From IMG/VR virus record IMGVR_UViG_3300044489_000041, positions 1 through 25,475 of that record: a stretch of 25,475 nt of DNA, one strand, 5' to 3'. The notes beneath the pieces are model-generated. The model was not told the origin of the DNA, made no database searches, and was given only the letters and a program-made list of their open reading frames with translations. The stretch is from a virus. Made by a program: the position numbers and the translations under genes. Below are positions 1-7,975 of this stretch, piece after piece. The first letter of the stretch is position 1, and the number at the start of each line of letters is the position of its first letter.

Positions 1-531
1 GCACTGGCTCGGATAATCCAGACCAGGCCAGAGATGGCCCCGGATGTTTTCTGGGCCGCTGGACAGAGCCAGCCGGACGATATACGATAGCCGCGCGTTT
101 CGAACTGACATCGTGTCGTCTGGATTACACCTTCGGCAGTAGCCCCGTGCAAACACCGGGCATGCCGTTCGGGGTCGCCCTTCACCTGGATCGGGTGGGA
201 GCAGGGGTGGCCCCGAATGTTTTTCAGGCGGGCGTCATCCCTACAACGCCCGAACGGCCGGCAACCCCGCTCTCGCAACGGCTGCGGGCGCAGATAGAAA
301 CGCACTGGAGGTTCACCGCGTTCCCTCCTGCCGACCGAGGCGAAACACTACGCGGTGCGGGGCAGGTCGGTGGCCGCGGCTGATAATCGGGCCGGTCGGA
401 AGATCAAGGGAAGGCGAGTGTTTCCGCTTGCAGGGGGGTGGGGGCTTCCGTCCCGCGGGCGGCTGCTTTCAATTGAACCGCCCATGCCTGGCGCGCGCCG
501 CCTGCTGGGAATTGCAAAAGTGCCAGGGCTA
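1..531. other. Unassigned left region, no convincing gene
   Basis: No recognisable gene was found here. One plus-strand frame (3-383) is open from the window edge to a TGA. Its product is rich in Pro, Arg and Gly and matches no family I know, so it may be the end of an unknown gene or chance in G+C-rich DNA. Portal and terminase genes normally sit just upstream of a prohead protease, and neither is here. A 6-bp inverted repeat (457-462 with 478-483) and an 11-bp direct repeat (354-364 with 567-577) are also present. Confidence 0.5.
33..231 (+). repeat. Imperfect 26-nt direct repeat, two copies
   Basis: Positions 33-58 and 206-231 match at 20 of 26 bases. The shared core is TGGCCCCG, then ATGTTTT, then GGC. 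In different reading frames both copies would encode a similar peptide pattern (APDVF and APNVF). That could be a decayed coding duplication or chance. The function is unknown. Confidence 0.35.
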
Positions 532-560
532 TTGCACGCCGCGGCCAAAGGTGTAAGAAT
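532..560 (+). promoter_or_regulatory. Candidate late promoter
   Basis: A -35-like TTGCAC (532-537) is followed by a 17-base spacer and a -10-like AAGAAT (555-560). A TGn extended -10 element sits directly upstream (552-554). The nine bases AGAATCTAG (556-564) recur exactly at the minus-strand early promoter near 23558, which supports both calls. Predicted transcription starts near 567, just before a hairpin and an intrinsic terminator. This is a sigma70-type reading and the host's consensus is unknown. Confidence 0.45.
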
Positions 561-566
561 CTAGTC

Positions 567-610
567 GGTGCGGGGCAAGCCCCGCGACTTCGGGTTCAGG
601 TTGCCGACGA
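567..610 (+). ncRNA. Candidate structured leader RNA with 7-bp hairpin
   Basis: The RNA expected from the promoter near 560 begins almost at once with a tight hairpin: GCGGGGC (570-576), a two-base AA loop, and GCCCCGC (579-585). The intrinsic terminator follows 25 bases later. Together these would give a short RNA of about 75 nt. A promoter, a 5' hairpin and an early terminator ahead of late genes recall lambda pR'-tR' and the put RNA of phage HK022. Any antitermination role is inferred from layout only. Confidence 0.35.
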
Positions 611-640
611 GAGCGCCCAAATCGGGCGCTCGTTTGTTTT
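611..640 (+). terminator. Intrinsic terminator before the late operon
   Basis: GAGCGCCC (611-618) pairs perfectly with GGGCGCTC (624-631) across a five-base loop. The T-rich tract GTTTGTTTT (632-640) follows. It lies 12 bases before the protease start codon, so late transcription from upstream must read through it or be antiterminated. Confidence 0.8.
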
Positions 641-651
641 CCAGGGCAATC

Positions 652-1911
652 ATGGACCCAATCAACTTCGCAGAGCTCGAACGGCGAGTCCTCGACGAGG
701 AAGCCCGCGAGTTATCAGCGTTCCTTGCGGGTACGGGTGAGGCACCGGTCATCTACCGCTCCCATGAAGGCGCGGTCAAGGCGGTACCAGAAAACGAAGG
801 TCCCATCGAGTTCGTCTGCTCCGAGGAGTCCGACGACCGTGCGGGCGATCTCGTGCACGCCGATGGATGGGACCTCGCGGCGTTCAAGCGCAACCCCGTC
901 CTGCCCTGGTCGCACGACTACCGCGTGGCGCCGATTGGCCGGTGGCAGAAGGTTCACGTCGAGGGCAAGCAGCTACTCGGCCTGGCGACTTTCGACCGCA
1001 ACGACCCCTTCGCGGCGCAGATCGAGGCCAAGTACCGCGCGAAGTTCCTGAACGCCGTCTCGGTCGGCTTCCGGCCCATCGAGTTCGCAGAGCGCGAGGA
1101 GCGCAAGGACGCCAACCCGTTCAGGCGGGGCTACGAGTTCAAACGGCAGGAACTGCTCGAAATCTCCGCCGTCAGCGTGCCGATGCACCCGCGCGCGCTG
1201 CGCAAGGGGCTCGCGCTGGCGGACTCCGCTCCAGTGTGGGTGTTCATGCCCGGCGACGCGCCCGGACAGTTCAAGGCCGTGCAGCCAGCCGTGCAGCCCA
1301 CAGAACGCGGCGCGATCGGCTGGGCGCGAGCTCACCCGGATGGCACGCCCAGAGCGGCGCAGGACGCGCCGTGGGACGGTCCGGCAGAGGTCGCCGCGGC
1401 CTCGGTTGATGATCTGCGGGTCATGTCCGCGTGGGTGGACTCCGCGGACGACGAAAACAAGGCAGCGTACAAGTTGCCCCACCACAGGGCGGCCGGCGAG
1501 CATGCAGTGGTGTTCCGCGGGGTCGCGGGAGCGATTGCGGCCCTGAACGGCGCCCGTGGCGGAGTGGCGATCCCGGACGGCGATCGGCGGGGCGCGTACG
1601 CGCACCTGGCCCGTCACATGCGTGACGACTTCGAGACCGAACCACCGGAACTGCGATCGGCGGACGAGTGGGACGCGTGGCTCAAGGGCGTCGAAGCGGG
1701 GCTCGCGGTCCCCTGCGGTCGCATGCACGAAATGCCGACGACCACGGGTTCGACCGGTGCTATCACTCACATCACGGTCACATCACTAGGCGGGGACACG
1801 ATACCGCCCGCGGCTGAGCCTGTTCAGCCGAAGCGACCGCCAGAAGGCGGGCAGGGTGGCGAGGCGGGCATGTCCGCCGTTGTCGCGGCGCTCCGGCGCG
1901 TCCGCGAGTAG
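652..1911 (+). CDS. HK97-type prohead protease with extra C-terminal domain
   Basis: This serine protease of the U35/herpesvirus-assemblin type cleaves capsid scaffold during prohead maturation. Residues 50-185 carry the family pattern: DGWDLAAFKRNP (71-82), WSHD with the expected catalytic His88, SVGF (137-140) and ELLEISAVSVP (167-177), the last two holding candidate catalytic serines. At 419 aa it is about twice the usual length. Residues 218-330 form a separate domain with YKLPHH and ARGGVAIPD motifs that I recall from other phage protease or scaffold proteins; its function is not known to me. I chose ATG 652 over an in-frame GTG at 568, because the longer form would translate the leader hairpin and terminator. 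The ribosome site (AGGG) is weak. The capsid gene follows directly. Confidence 0.9.
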   Translation: MDPINFAELERRVLDEEARELSAFLAGTGEAPVIYRSHEGAVKAVPENEGPIEFVCSEESDDRAGDLVHADGWDLAAFKRNPVLPWSHDYRVAPIGRWQKVHVEGKQLLGLATFDRNDPFAAQIEAKYRAKFLNAVSVGFRPIEFAEREERKDANPFRRGYEFKRQELLEISAVSVPMHPRALRKGLALADSAPVWVFMPGDAPGQFKAVQPAVQPTERGAIGWARAHPDGTPRAAQDAPWDGPAEVAAASVDDLRVMSAWVDSADDENKAAYKLPHHRAAGEHAVVFRGVAGAIAALNGARGGVAIPDGDRRGAYAHLARHMRDDFETEPPELRSADEWDAWLKGVEAGLAVPCGRMHEMPTTTGSTGAITHITVTSLGGDTIPPAAEPVQPKRPPEGGQGGEAGMSAVVAALRRVRE

Positions 1912-1920
1912 GAGTTCACG

Positions 1921-3420
1921 ATGCCGACAGAGATCGACCAGGTAGTCGCCGAAGTCGCACAGATCAAGGACTTCGTCGCGCGCAAGGTGGAGGAGGGCAC
2001 CAAGCCGCTGCGCGAGGAGACATCGCGCATGGCGAAGGCGCTCGAAGACGCCCAGGCCGTCATCAACGAGCTGCGGCGCCAGCAGGTTGCGCGAGTCACG
2101 GAAAGCGGTCGCATCAAGGTAAGGGAAGGCAAGCTCGCGGGCTTTTCGGCCTTCGATCTCGCCATCGCGGAAGCAGCCCTCAAGCTGACGCTGAAGCGGC
2201 GCGGAGACGAGCGCTCGTGGCAGCAGACGAAACTCGGCACGCTCATCGTGGACGGCCGCAAGGCCATCCGCGGGGCAATCGGCTACGAGAGCGTCGACGA
2301 GTGGTCTGACATGGCGATCAGGGCAGCCAAGGATGCGACGCCTGGCGTCTCGACGCGGTCGATGCACCGGTACCACCAGAACGTGATGGCGTTCCAGGGC
2401 GAGATGCGCGAGGTCGTCGGCAAGGCGCTCGATTCGACCACGGCTGCCGCGGGTGACGAACTGGTCCCGACCTTCGAGTCCTCCGAGGTCTGGATGGATG
2501 TCAACCTGGCGACCAACGTGCTGCCCCTGCTGACGCAGGTGCCGATGCCGACGAACCCCTACGACCTGCCGCACGACTTCGGCGACACGAACTGGTACCC
2601 GATCACGGAGAACGTGCAGGTCACGACGACCGATCCGACGACAGCCAAGAACACGCTCACCGCCTACGGGCTGAAGACCGGCGTCCCCTTCTCAGACGAA
2701 CTGGCCGAGGACGCCATCATCAGCTTGGTGCCCACCCTGCGGGCTGGCCTCGTGCGCAACGCAGCCGAGGTCATCGATGACGTGCTGCTCAATGCCGACA
2801 CGACCGCGACGAACGGCATCAACTCGGACGGCGCGACGATCTCGGCATCGACCGCGGGCAAGGCCCAATGGCTGCTCGGCTTCGACGGCCTGATCCACCT
2901 GCCGCTCGTGGACAACACGGGGCAGAGGGTGGATTTGAACGCTGCCGTCGGCGCCAACACGGCCTACAACCGGGCCCTGCGGCTGCTCGGGAAGTACGCT
3001 GCACCGGCCCAGCGCGGGGATGTCGTCTTTATCGGCGACGTGAACACGATCATCGCCACCCTGGGCGAAGCAAACGTGCTCACGGTCGACAAGTTCGGCT
3101 CGCGGGCGACCATCGTGGCAGGCGAGCTCGCTAGCCTTTTCAGCATCCCGCTGATCGCCTCTGAGCAGATGAGGCTCGCTGATACCGATGGCAAGGTCAC
3201 CGATACGGGAAACGTGACGAGCACCGGTCGCATCCTCGCCTTCAACACGACTCAGTGGCGGGTCGGCTTCCGGCGCGGCATCACGGTCGAACCGGACCGC
3301 GACCCCGGCAAGGGCCAGACGGTGCTCTACGTGAGCATGCGACCCGCCCTGGTCGCACGTGGCACCCGGTCGTCGGCCACGCACACGAGCCTGATCTACG
3401 ACATCACCACCGTAACGTAG
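1921..3420 (+). CDS. Major capsid protein, HK97 family
   Basis: This is the shell-forming HK97-fold capsid subunit, 499 aa. Residues 1-65 are charged and heptad-like, matching the delta (scaffold) domain that the upstream protease removes. Residues 200-499 hold the fold, with ENVQVTTTDPT, a GVPFSDELAED segment around the spine helix, a DVVFIGDVNTI region in the A domain, and RVGFRRGITVEPDRD near the C-terminus. An AGGAG ribosome site overlaps the stop codon of the protease gene, so the two are translated in tandem. Position, length and domain order agree with the family. It may cleave near residues 110-170, but I cannot place the site. Confidence 0.93.
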   Translation: MPTEIDQVVAEVAQIKDFVARKVEEGTKPLREETSRMAKALEDAQAVINELRRQQVARVTESGRIKVREGKLAGFSAFDLAIAEAALKLTLKRRGDERSWQQTKLGTLIVDGRKAIRGAIGYESVDEWSDMAIRAAKDATPGVSTRSMHRYHQNVMAFQGEMREVVGKALDSTTAAAGDELVPTFESSEVWMDVNLATNVLPLLTQVPMPTNPYDLPHDFGDTNWYPITENVQVTTTDPTTAKNTLTAYGLKTGVPFSDELAEDAIISLVPTLRAGLVRNAAEVIDDVLLNADTTATNGINSDGATISASTAGKAQWLLGFDGLIHLPLVDNTGQRVDLNAAVGANTAYNRALRLLGKYAAPAQRGDVVFIGDVNTIIATLGEANVLTVDKFGSRATIVAGELASLFSIPLIASEQMRLADTDGKVTDTGNVTSTGRILAFNTTQWRVGFRRGITVEPDRDPGKGQTVLYVSMRPALVARGTRSSATHTSLIYDITTVT

Positions 3421-3504
3421 ACGGGGTGATCCTGGGGACAGGCGGGATGGTCAGCGGCTGCCCCGCCGCCCTGGTAACAATCCGCTGAGAGAAAGGATGG
3501 CCCA

Positions 3505-4002
3505 ATGGCCGGAACACTGAAGCGAACGGATCCTGTTGGCCTGCTCGTAAGGAACATGCTCCCTGCGGGCACGGCAGGCGCGGCTACGGCGGTAATCATG
3601 CCGTACAACGTCGTGCGGGTGAACGTGTCCCGAACGAGCACGGCGACGTCGAACCTCTCGTGGGTGAACCCGGAGTCCGGCACGATCGTGGCCCGCGTGA
3701 GTTACGTCGTGCAGGGTTCGGCCGGTACCGGCACCATCGACATCGGGCGGTCCGATGACGGCACCGGGTCGGGCGTGAACTGGTTCACGGCGGGCACCTT
3801 GACCGCGGGTGTCCAGATCAAGCGGACGTTCTTCGGCACGGCTGCCGCGTCGTTCGGTTCGGGCGCGGTCGCGCTGGAGTGGCTGATCCTGGGTCCGGGT
3901 GGCACCGGCACGGCGAACTCCATCGTGGGCCGACTGGCAGACACCACGACATCGACGATGGGCACGCTTCAGGCGATCATCGAGTATTACCTGATCCAAT
4001 AG
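3505..4002 (+). CDS. Hypothetical beta-rich protein, capsid-decoration candidate
   Basis: This 165-aa protein follows the capsid gene and has a good ribosome site (GAAAGGA, 3491-3497). It is rich in Gly, Ser, Thr and Val in alternating patterns typical of beta-sandwiches, with no signal peptide, membrane segment or cysteine. It ends in EYYLIQ. Genes placed between the capsid and head-tail connector genes often encode decoration or cement proteins, so that is the inferred role. I do not recognise the family. The 84-bp gap before it holds only a short GGCGGG/CCCGCC inverted repeat without a T tract. Confidence 0.7.
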   Translation: MAGTLKRTDPVGLLVRNMLPAGTAGAATAVIMPYNVVRVNVSRTSTATSNLSWVNPESGTIVARVSYVVQGSAGTGTIDIGRSDDGTGSGVNWFTAGTLTAGVQIKRTFFGTAAASFGSGAVALEWLILGPGGTGTANSIVGRLADTTTSTMGTLQAIIEYYLIQ

Positions 4003-4026
4003 CCCCGGTCGCAGGAGGGTCAGGCG

Positions 4027-4338
4027 ATGGCGCGGTTGTTCGCCCACTGGACGCATCAATACACGCATTTCGACGACCGTGGTCGTCGCACCGAGTACGT
4101 CATACCTGGCGGAGAGTGGCGAGAGGTGCCGCAGGACGTGGCCGACATGCTGGCGGCTGCGGCGCCTCAGAAGCTCGTCATCCTCGGATCCGGCGAGGAC
4201 AAGCCAGGGCAGGCGGTAGCGGCTGCCGAAGCTGCCGGGGAAACAGACGAGCCCGAAGCCTACGAGACGCGCGAGGTCGAGGAGCCTGAGGCAGATCGGA
4301 TGGCCAGGCCGAAGCGCAAGGGACGGAGAACTAAGTAG
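4027..4338 (+). CDS. Small hypothetical protein in the head module
   Basis: This 103-aa protein has a compact N-terminal part (residues 1-55, including HFDDRGRRTEYVIPGGEW) that looks like a small beta-strand module. A disordered, strongly acidic stretch rich in Ala and Glu follows (56-90), then a basic tail ending RPKRKGRRTK. Its TAG stop overlaps the GTG start of the next gene by one base, so the two are coupled. Small proteins like this are common between capsid and connector genes. I do not recognise a family, and a structural or assembly role is inferred from position only. Confidence 0.7.
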   Translation: MARLFAHWTHQYTHFDDRGRRTEYVIPGGEWREVPQDVADMLAAAAPQKLVILGSGEDKPGQAVAAAEAAGETDEPEAYETREVEEPEADRMARPKRKGRRTK

Positions 4339-4946
4339 TGGGTACCGCGACCCTGGGGACGCTGCGCCCGGTTTCCACGCCGGAATACCTGTCGCTCTCG
4401 CTTGGCGAGCACGGGACCGTCGCGGCGGGCAACCCCAACTTCGTCCGCACGGGCGGCAAGTACGTGGCCCAGCCGACTGCGGCGACCGCTAACGCCGATG
4501 TCATCGACTGGAAGGACGAGCGCGGGTACAGCATTCCGCACATTGGGCCGATCTCCGTCGTGACGGTGACGACGGGCGCGTCAGCGTCGACCGCGACAGG
4601 GACCATCGGCGGGGTGGCAGCGTTCGGGAACCTCACGATCACGTCCGATGTGTCGCTCGCGACCGGCGCGGTCGCAACGCTGAACCTGCTGATCGACAGC
4701 GACCTCGGCGCCTCGGGGACCTGGTGGAACATCGCGCAGTCAACCATCTACACGGCAACCGGCAAGTTTGCCCTCCAACTCACGGGCCCGCAGGGAACCG
4801 CGGTCGAGTCCACGCTGACGAGCGATGCGGGCGCGGGGACCTACCGGCAGGTGCAGTGGGCGAACAACCTGAGAATCCGCGCTGTCGTGTCGGGCACGGC
4901 CACGACTTCGGTCTCGGCGATCATTTACGTCAGCGCGGTGGCCTGA
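4338..4946 (+). CDS. Hypothetical beta-rich protein in the head module
   Basis: This 202-aa protein starts at GTG 4338, which overlaps the preceding stop codon as TAGTG. Residues 1-65 carry PEYLSLSLGEHG and YSIPHIGPI. The remainder is a Thr/Ala/Val/Gly-rich alternating sequence consistent with beta-sheet, much like the protein encoded at 3505, although I could not align the two. No cysteines, membrane helices or catalytic motifs are visible. A virion surface or decoration role fits its position before the connector gene, but the family is unrecognised. A 62-bp gap with a strong GGAGG site leads to the next gene. Confidence 0.7.
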   Translation: MGTATLGTLRPVSTPEYLSLSLGEHGTVAAGNPNFVRTGGKYVAQPTAATANADVIDWKDERGYSIPHIGPISVVTVTTGASASTATGTIGGVAAFGNLTITSDVSLATGAVATLNLLIDSDLGASGTWWNIAQSTIYTATGKFALQLTGPQGTAVESTLTSDAGAGTYRQVQWANNLRIRAVVSGTATTSVSAIIYVSAVA

Positions 4947-5008
4947 TGGGTGTGCCAGTCGTGGAGATCGCCTGTCACCGCATCCAGCCTCTATGACGTG
5001 GAGGAGTC

Positions 5009-5860
5009 ATGGCGGTTGCCTACGTATCCGTCGAGGTCCTGAAAGGCTCGCTCGTCATGCCGTCCACCGCGACGGCCAACGACACGAGACTTCGGGTGCT
5101 CGCGGAAGGCGTCTCTGAGCAGATCAACCGCTGGACCAACCGGCGGTTCGACCCGTACATCGCGACGTTCTTTTTTGGCGGGGACGCGTCGACCTCGATG
5201 CTGGTCCCCGATCTGGTCTCGGTCGCGTCTCTCAAGGAGGACTCGAACGAAAGCGGCACGTTCAGTTCGTCGTGGACCTCGACTGACTACGTGCTCCTGC
5301 CCTTCAACGCGGACCCGACCGCCGACTACATCCAGAAGCCTTACACGGAGATATGGGTCAGGAAGGCGACGGGCACGCAGGATGTCTTTCAGCGCGGACA
5401 GCGCAACTATGAGATCGTCGGCACGTGGGGCTACTCCTACGTGACCAAGACAGCCTCGGGTAGCGTCTCGGCGAGCTTCAACGCTACGACGACCACCGTG
5501 AACCTGGACGCTACGGCCGCGAACTTTGAGGTCGGCTGGACGATCAAGATCGACAACGAGTTGATGTACGTGACGAGCAAGGCTTCCGCGGGGACCTCGC
5601 TCACCGTCACGCGCGGCGTCAACGGCTCGACCGCGGCGACGCACGCTTCGGGCACCGCGATCTCGTATGTCCTGTACCCGCAGCCGGTGATCGAGGCGTG
5701 CGCGATGCAGGCCGCGCGGATCGTCAAGCGCTTCCAGTCAGGCTTCGTGAATCAACTGGGGCTGCCCGAGACGGGCGAGGTCGCGGTGTTCACGCCAGCC
5801 GCGGGACTCGACGCCGACATCCGGGCGATGCTGGCGCCATACCGGAGAATGGCGGCATGA
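5009..5860 (+). CDS. Head-tail connector (gp6-like adaptor) with inserted domain
   Basis: This protein joins the portal ring to the head-completion proteins. Residues 1-145 and 225-283 resemble HK97 gp6-like adaptors: a helical N-terminus with ISEQ-type INRWTNRRFDP (39-49), strands with VRKATG, the YEIVGTWGYS motif (134-143), and the C-terminal helix VIEACAMQAARIVKRFQ (227-243). Between them residues 146-224 form an extra beta-rich insert with DNELMYVTS and LTVTRGVNGS, a pattern that recurs in phage virion proteins. At 283 aa it is longer than usual because of this insert. It starts after a GGAGGAG site, and its stop overlaps the next start (ATGA). Confidence 0.8.
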   Translation: MAVAYVSVEVLKGSLVMPSTATANDTRLRVLAEGVSEQINRWTNRRFDPYIATFFFGGDASTSMLVPDLVSVASLKEDSNESGTFSSSWTSTDYVLLPFNADPTADYIQKPYTEIWVRKATGTQDVFQRGQRNYEIVGTWGYSYVTKTASGSVSASFNATTTTVNLDATAANFEVGWTIKIDNELMYVTSKASAGTSLTVTRGVNGSTAATHASGTAISYVLYPQPVIEACAMQAARIVKRFQSGFVNQLGLPETGEVAVFTPAAGLDADIRAMLAPYRRMAA

Positions 5861-6348
5861 CGGAAGCCAGGATTGAGTTGATCGGCGGCGAGGAGTTGAA
5901 GCGGTTGATGCGGGACAGCGAATTCGTGCGCGGGCCGGCCCAGGACTTCATCCGCACGGCCGCGTTCGAGGTGCTGGCTCACGCGCAGCAGAACGCGCCG
6001 GTCAACTCCGGGCGGCTGCGCAACTCGCTCACGGTGGATTTCAGGTCGCGCACCGGTGAGGTGGCAGCAACGGTAGGCAGCAACCTCGTGTATGCGAAGC
6101 CTGTGGAGTATGGCTCGAGGCCGCACTTCCCTCCGGTAGCCCCCCTCGAACTGTGGGCCAGGCGGAAGCTCGGAGTCCCGGCACGGCGCGCGCGGTCGGT
6201 CGCGTTCGCGGTGGCCCGCAAGATCGCCCGCCGCGGCACCCCCGCGCAGCCCTACCTGGGCCCCGCGCTCGAACAGTCCAAGGGCGCAATCGAGGCGGCG
6301 CTGGCCAGGCTCGGTGCCGACATCGAGCGGAACTGGAGCCGGGCGTGA
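5857..6348 (+). CDS. HK97 gp10-like neck/tail protein
   Basis: The 163-aa product matches the HK97 gp10-like family, small proteins encoded between the connector and tail-terminator genes. Typical features are QQNAPVNSGRLRNSL (residues 46-60), the VYAKPVEYGSRPH segment (74-86) and the C-terminal AQPYLGPALEQ motif. The central portion is Arg-rich. The start is ATG 5857, which overlaps the adaptor stop by four bases (ATGA); the longer open frame upstream lies inside the adaptor gene and is not used. A head-closure or tail-joining function is inferred from the family and position. Confidence 0.82.
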   Translation: MTEARIELIGGEELKRLMRDSEFVRGPAQDFIRTAAFEVLAHAQQNAPVNSGRLRNSLTVDFRSRTGEVAATVGSNLVYAKPVEYGSRPHFPPVAPLELWARRKLGVPARRARSVAFAVARKIARRGTPAQPYLGPALEQSKGAIEAALARLGADIERNWSRA

Positions 6349-6777
6349 ATGGCGTCATCGCTGGCCCAGATACGCTCCGGGCTGAAGGACCGGCTGGAGA
6401 CGATCACCGCGCTCGGAGACGTCCATGCCTACCAGGTGGACGCGGGCGCGCTGAACAAGTTCCCGACCGCGATCATGCTCATGGACGAAGCCGCGTACGC
6501 CCAGACTGCGATGGGCGGGACGCCGATGGAGGTCGGCTTCCGCGTGATCGTGCTGGTGGCGAGGGCGGACACGCCGGAGGGGTTTGAGGCGCTGGACGAG
6601 TTCATCGACGCGCAGGGGGCGAGATCCATAGACCGGGCCATCGAGGGCGCGCGGAACCTGGGGCTGACCGACGTGACCGCGGCTCTCGTGCGGTGCGAGC
6701 GCGTCGGCATCAAGGAGATCGGGCAGGGGCGTTTTTACGGCGGGGATTTTCTCGTGCGGGTGGTGAGGACGGGGTAA
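6349..6777 (+). CDS. Candidate tail terminator protein
   Basis: This 142-aa protein is encoded immediately after the gp10-like gene, with its ATG following the previous stop, and one base before the first tail-tube gene. That slot in siphovirus genomes normally holds the tail terminator (lambda gpU-like), which caps the tail tube. The sequence fits a small alpha/beta protein: an N-terminal helix (SLAQIRSGLKDRLETI), a strand-rich centre with VGFRVIVLVARAD, and a C-terminal strand GGDFLVRVVRTG. I see no diagnostic motif, so the call rests on gene order and size. Confidence 0.6.
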   Translation: MASSLAQIRSGLKDRLETITALGDVHAYQVDAGALNKFPTAIMLMDEAAYAQTAMGGTPMEVGFRVIVLVARADTPEGFEALDEFIDAQGARSIDRAIEGARNLGLTDVTAALVRCERVGIKEIGQGRFYGGDFLVRVVRTG

Positions 6778-6778
6778 C

Positions 6779-7528
6779 GTGCCGGTAACCGTCATCAAGG
6801 GCAACAAGCCCGTTTTCTACGTCCACAACGCCGATCTCGGTACCTACGGGCGACTCATCAATCCCGATCTGGCCGACGACGTGGTCGATGTCGCGGCGTG
6901 GGTCGACGGCGGTCACCGGTCGCGGCCAGGGTTGCAGAACATCACGGCGCAGTTCCGGGCACTGTTCGACGACACCTCTACGGCCTCGCACGCGGTGATC
7001 ACCGACCTGCTTGACAACGAGCGCGCGGCGTCGGTGTACGTCGATGGGGATGCCTCGTCATCCCCCGGCATCGGCCTGGGCTCTGTTCGGGCCCGCAACT
7101 ACGCGGGCGCGGGCAGCGTTGGCGACGTGTACGAGGTCTCGTGCGAGCTGTACCAGCAGAACACATGGGACACGCTGCGGTCGCTGGAAGCGCTCGCCAC
7201 CTACACCGCGGCGACCGCGACGGGCTCGATCCTCGATGATGGCGCCTCGAACACGTCCGGGGTCGGGTTCTACGTCCACGTGATGTCCAACTCGGCCTCG
7301 GGCGGCAACGCGCAGTGGATCGTGGAGGTCCACCACTCGACATCGACCACCGCGGCGTCCTTCGCTACCCTGACAGGCGCGGTGTTGACAGTACCGAGCG
7401 GCACCGCGACGGGCACGGTCCTGAGCATAGCGTCGGGGACGACCGTGAACCGCTACACCAGGGTCAAGATCGTTCGCGACGCCACGTCGGGCAATCTAAA
7501 GGTTCAGGCCGGCCTCGCGCGCCGGTAG
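6779..7528 (+). CDS. Major tail tube protein candidate with C-terminal beta-sandwich
   Basis: This 249-aa protein has a tube-like N-terminal domain (residues 1-135) with the pattern DDVVDVAA-WV-DGGHR (33-46) and PGLQN (50-54). Residues 140-249 look like a separate beta-sandwich (FYVHVMSNSASGGNAQWIVEV and NRYTRVKIVRD). I have seen similar tails in phage tube proteins, where they decorate the tube surface. The start is GTG 6779, with no strong ribosome site, right after the terminator candidate. The next gene encodes a paralogue without the C-terminal domain. Hexamer rings stacked along the tape measure would be the expected assembly. Confidence 0.75.
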   Translation: MPVTVIKGNKPVFYVHNADLGTYGRLINPDLADDVVDVAAWVDGGHRSRPGLQNITAQFRALFDDTSTASHAVITDLLDNERAASVYVDGDASSSPGIGLGSVRARNYAGAGSVGDVYEVSCELYQQNTWDTLRSLEALATYTAATATGSILDDGASNTSGVGFYVHVMSNSASGGNAQWIVEVHHSTSTTAASFATLTGAVLTVPSGTATGTVLSIASGTTVNRYTRVKIVRDATSGNLKVQAGLARR

Positions 7529-7540
7529 AAGGAGCAAGCG

Positions 7541-7975
7541 ATGGCAGTCTCAATATTGAAGGGCGACGGGGCGATCCTGCTCATCGTCGATTCGACCGGC
7601 GGCACGAAGTCGGTTACCGCCGACTGGATCGGAGGCCACCCCGACGTCTCGGACGATGTCGTGGACGTGGCGGCGATCAAGGACGGCGGGCACCGCATGA
7701 ATCCCGCCCTCCAGAACGCCTCGCTGCGGTTCTCGTTCCTGATGAACCCCGCGACCGCGGGCACGTCGGCGTGGGAGATTTGCTCTGGCCTCAAGAACAA
7801 CAACGGGTCGGTGCGCAACTTGGAGCACTACCCTGCCGGTACCGCCTCGACCAAGCCGAAGGTGACGATCCCGGCGCGCTGCACGCGCCTGGTCATCAAC
7901 GGCGCGGTCGGCGATGCCGAGACGTTCGACGCGGAGTTCTCCCTCGATGGCACGTACACTATCGGGACGGTCTAG
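7541..7975 (+). CDS. Second tail tube-like protein, paralogue of the preceding one
   Basis: The 144-aa product shares the signature DDVVDVAA-x2-DGGHR-x3-P-x-LQN (residues 39-59) with the preceding protein, at about the same distance from the N-terminus. This makes a tandem duplication clear. It lacks the C-terminal beta-sandwich, and its own C-terminus (ETFDAEFSLDGTYTIGTV) resembles the last strands of tail tube proteins. A good ribosome site (AAGGAG) precedes ATG 7541. Which of the two is the main tube protein is not decidable here. The shorter one, next to the chaperone gene, is in the usual tube position. Confidence 0.75.
   Translation: MAVSILKGDGAILLIVDSTGGTKSVTADWIGGHPDVSDDVVDVAAIKDGGHRMNPALQNASLRFSFLMNPATAGTSAWEICSGLKNNNGSVRNLEHYPAGTASTKPKVTIPARCTRLVINGAVGDAETFDAEFSLDGTYTIGTV

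Noticed and set aside
568-651. Extension of the protease to GTG 568
   Set aside because: It would translate through the leader hairpin and the terminator; ATG 652 gives the natural protease N-terminus.
3427-3489. 20-aa GTG-started ORF after the capsid gene
   Set aside because: No ribosome site and no similarity to neighbours.
4946-4996. 16-aa ORF between two head genes
   Set aside because: It has a TGATG overlap with the previous stop but is too short and featureless to call.
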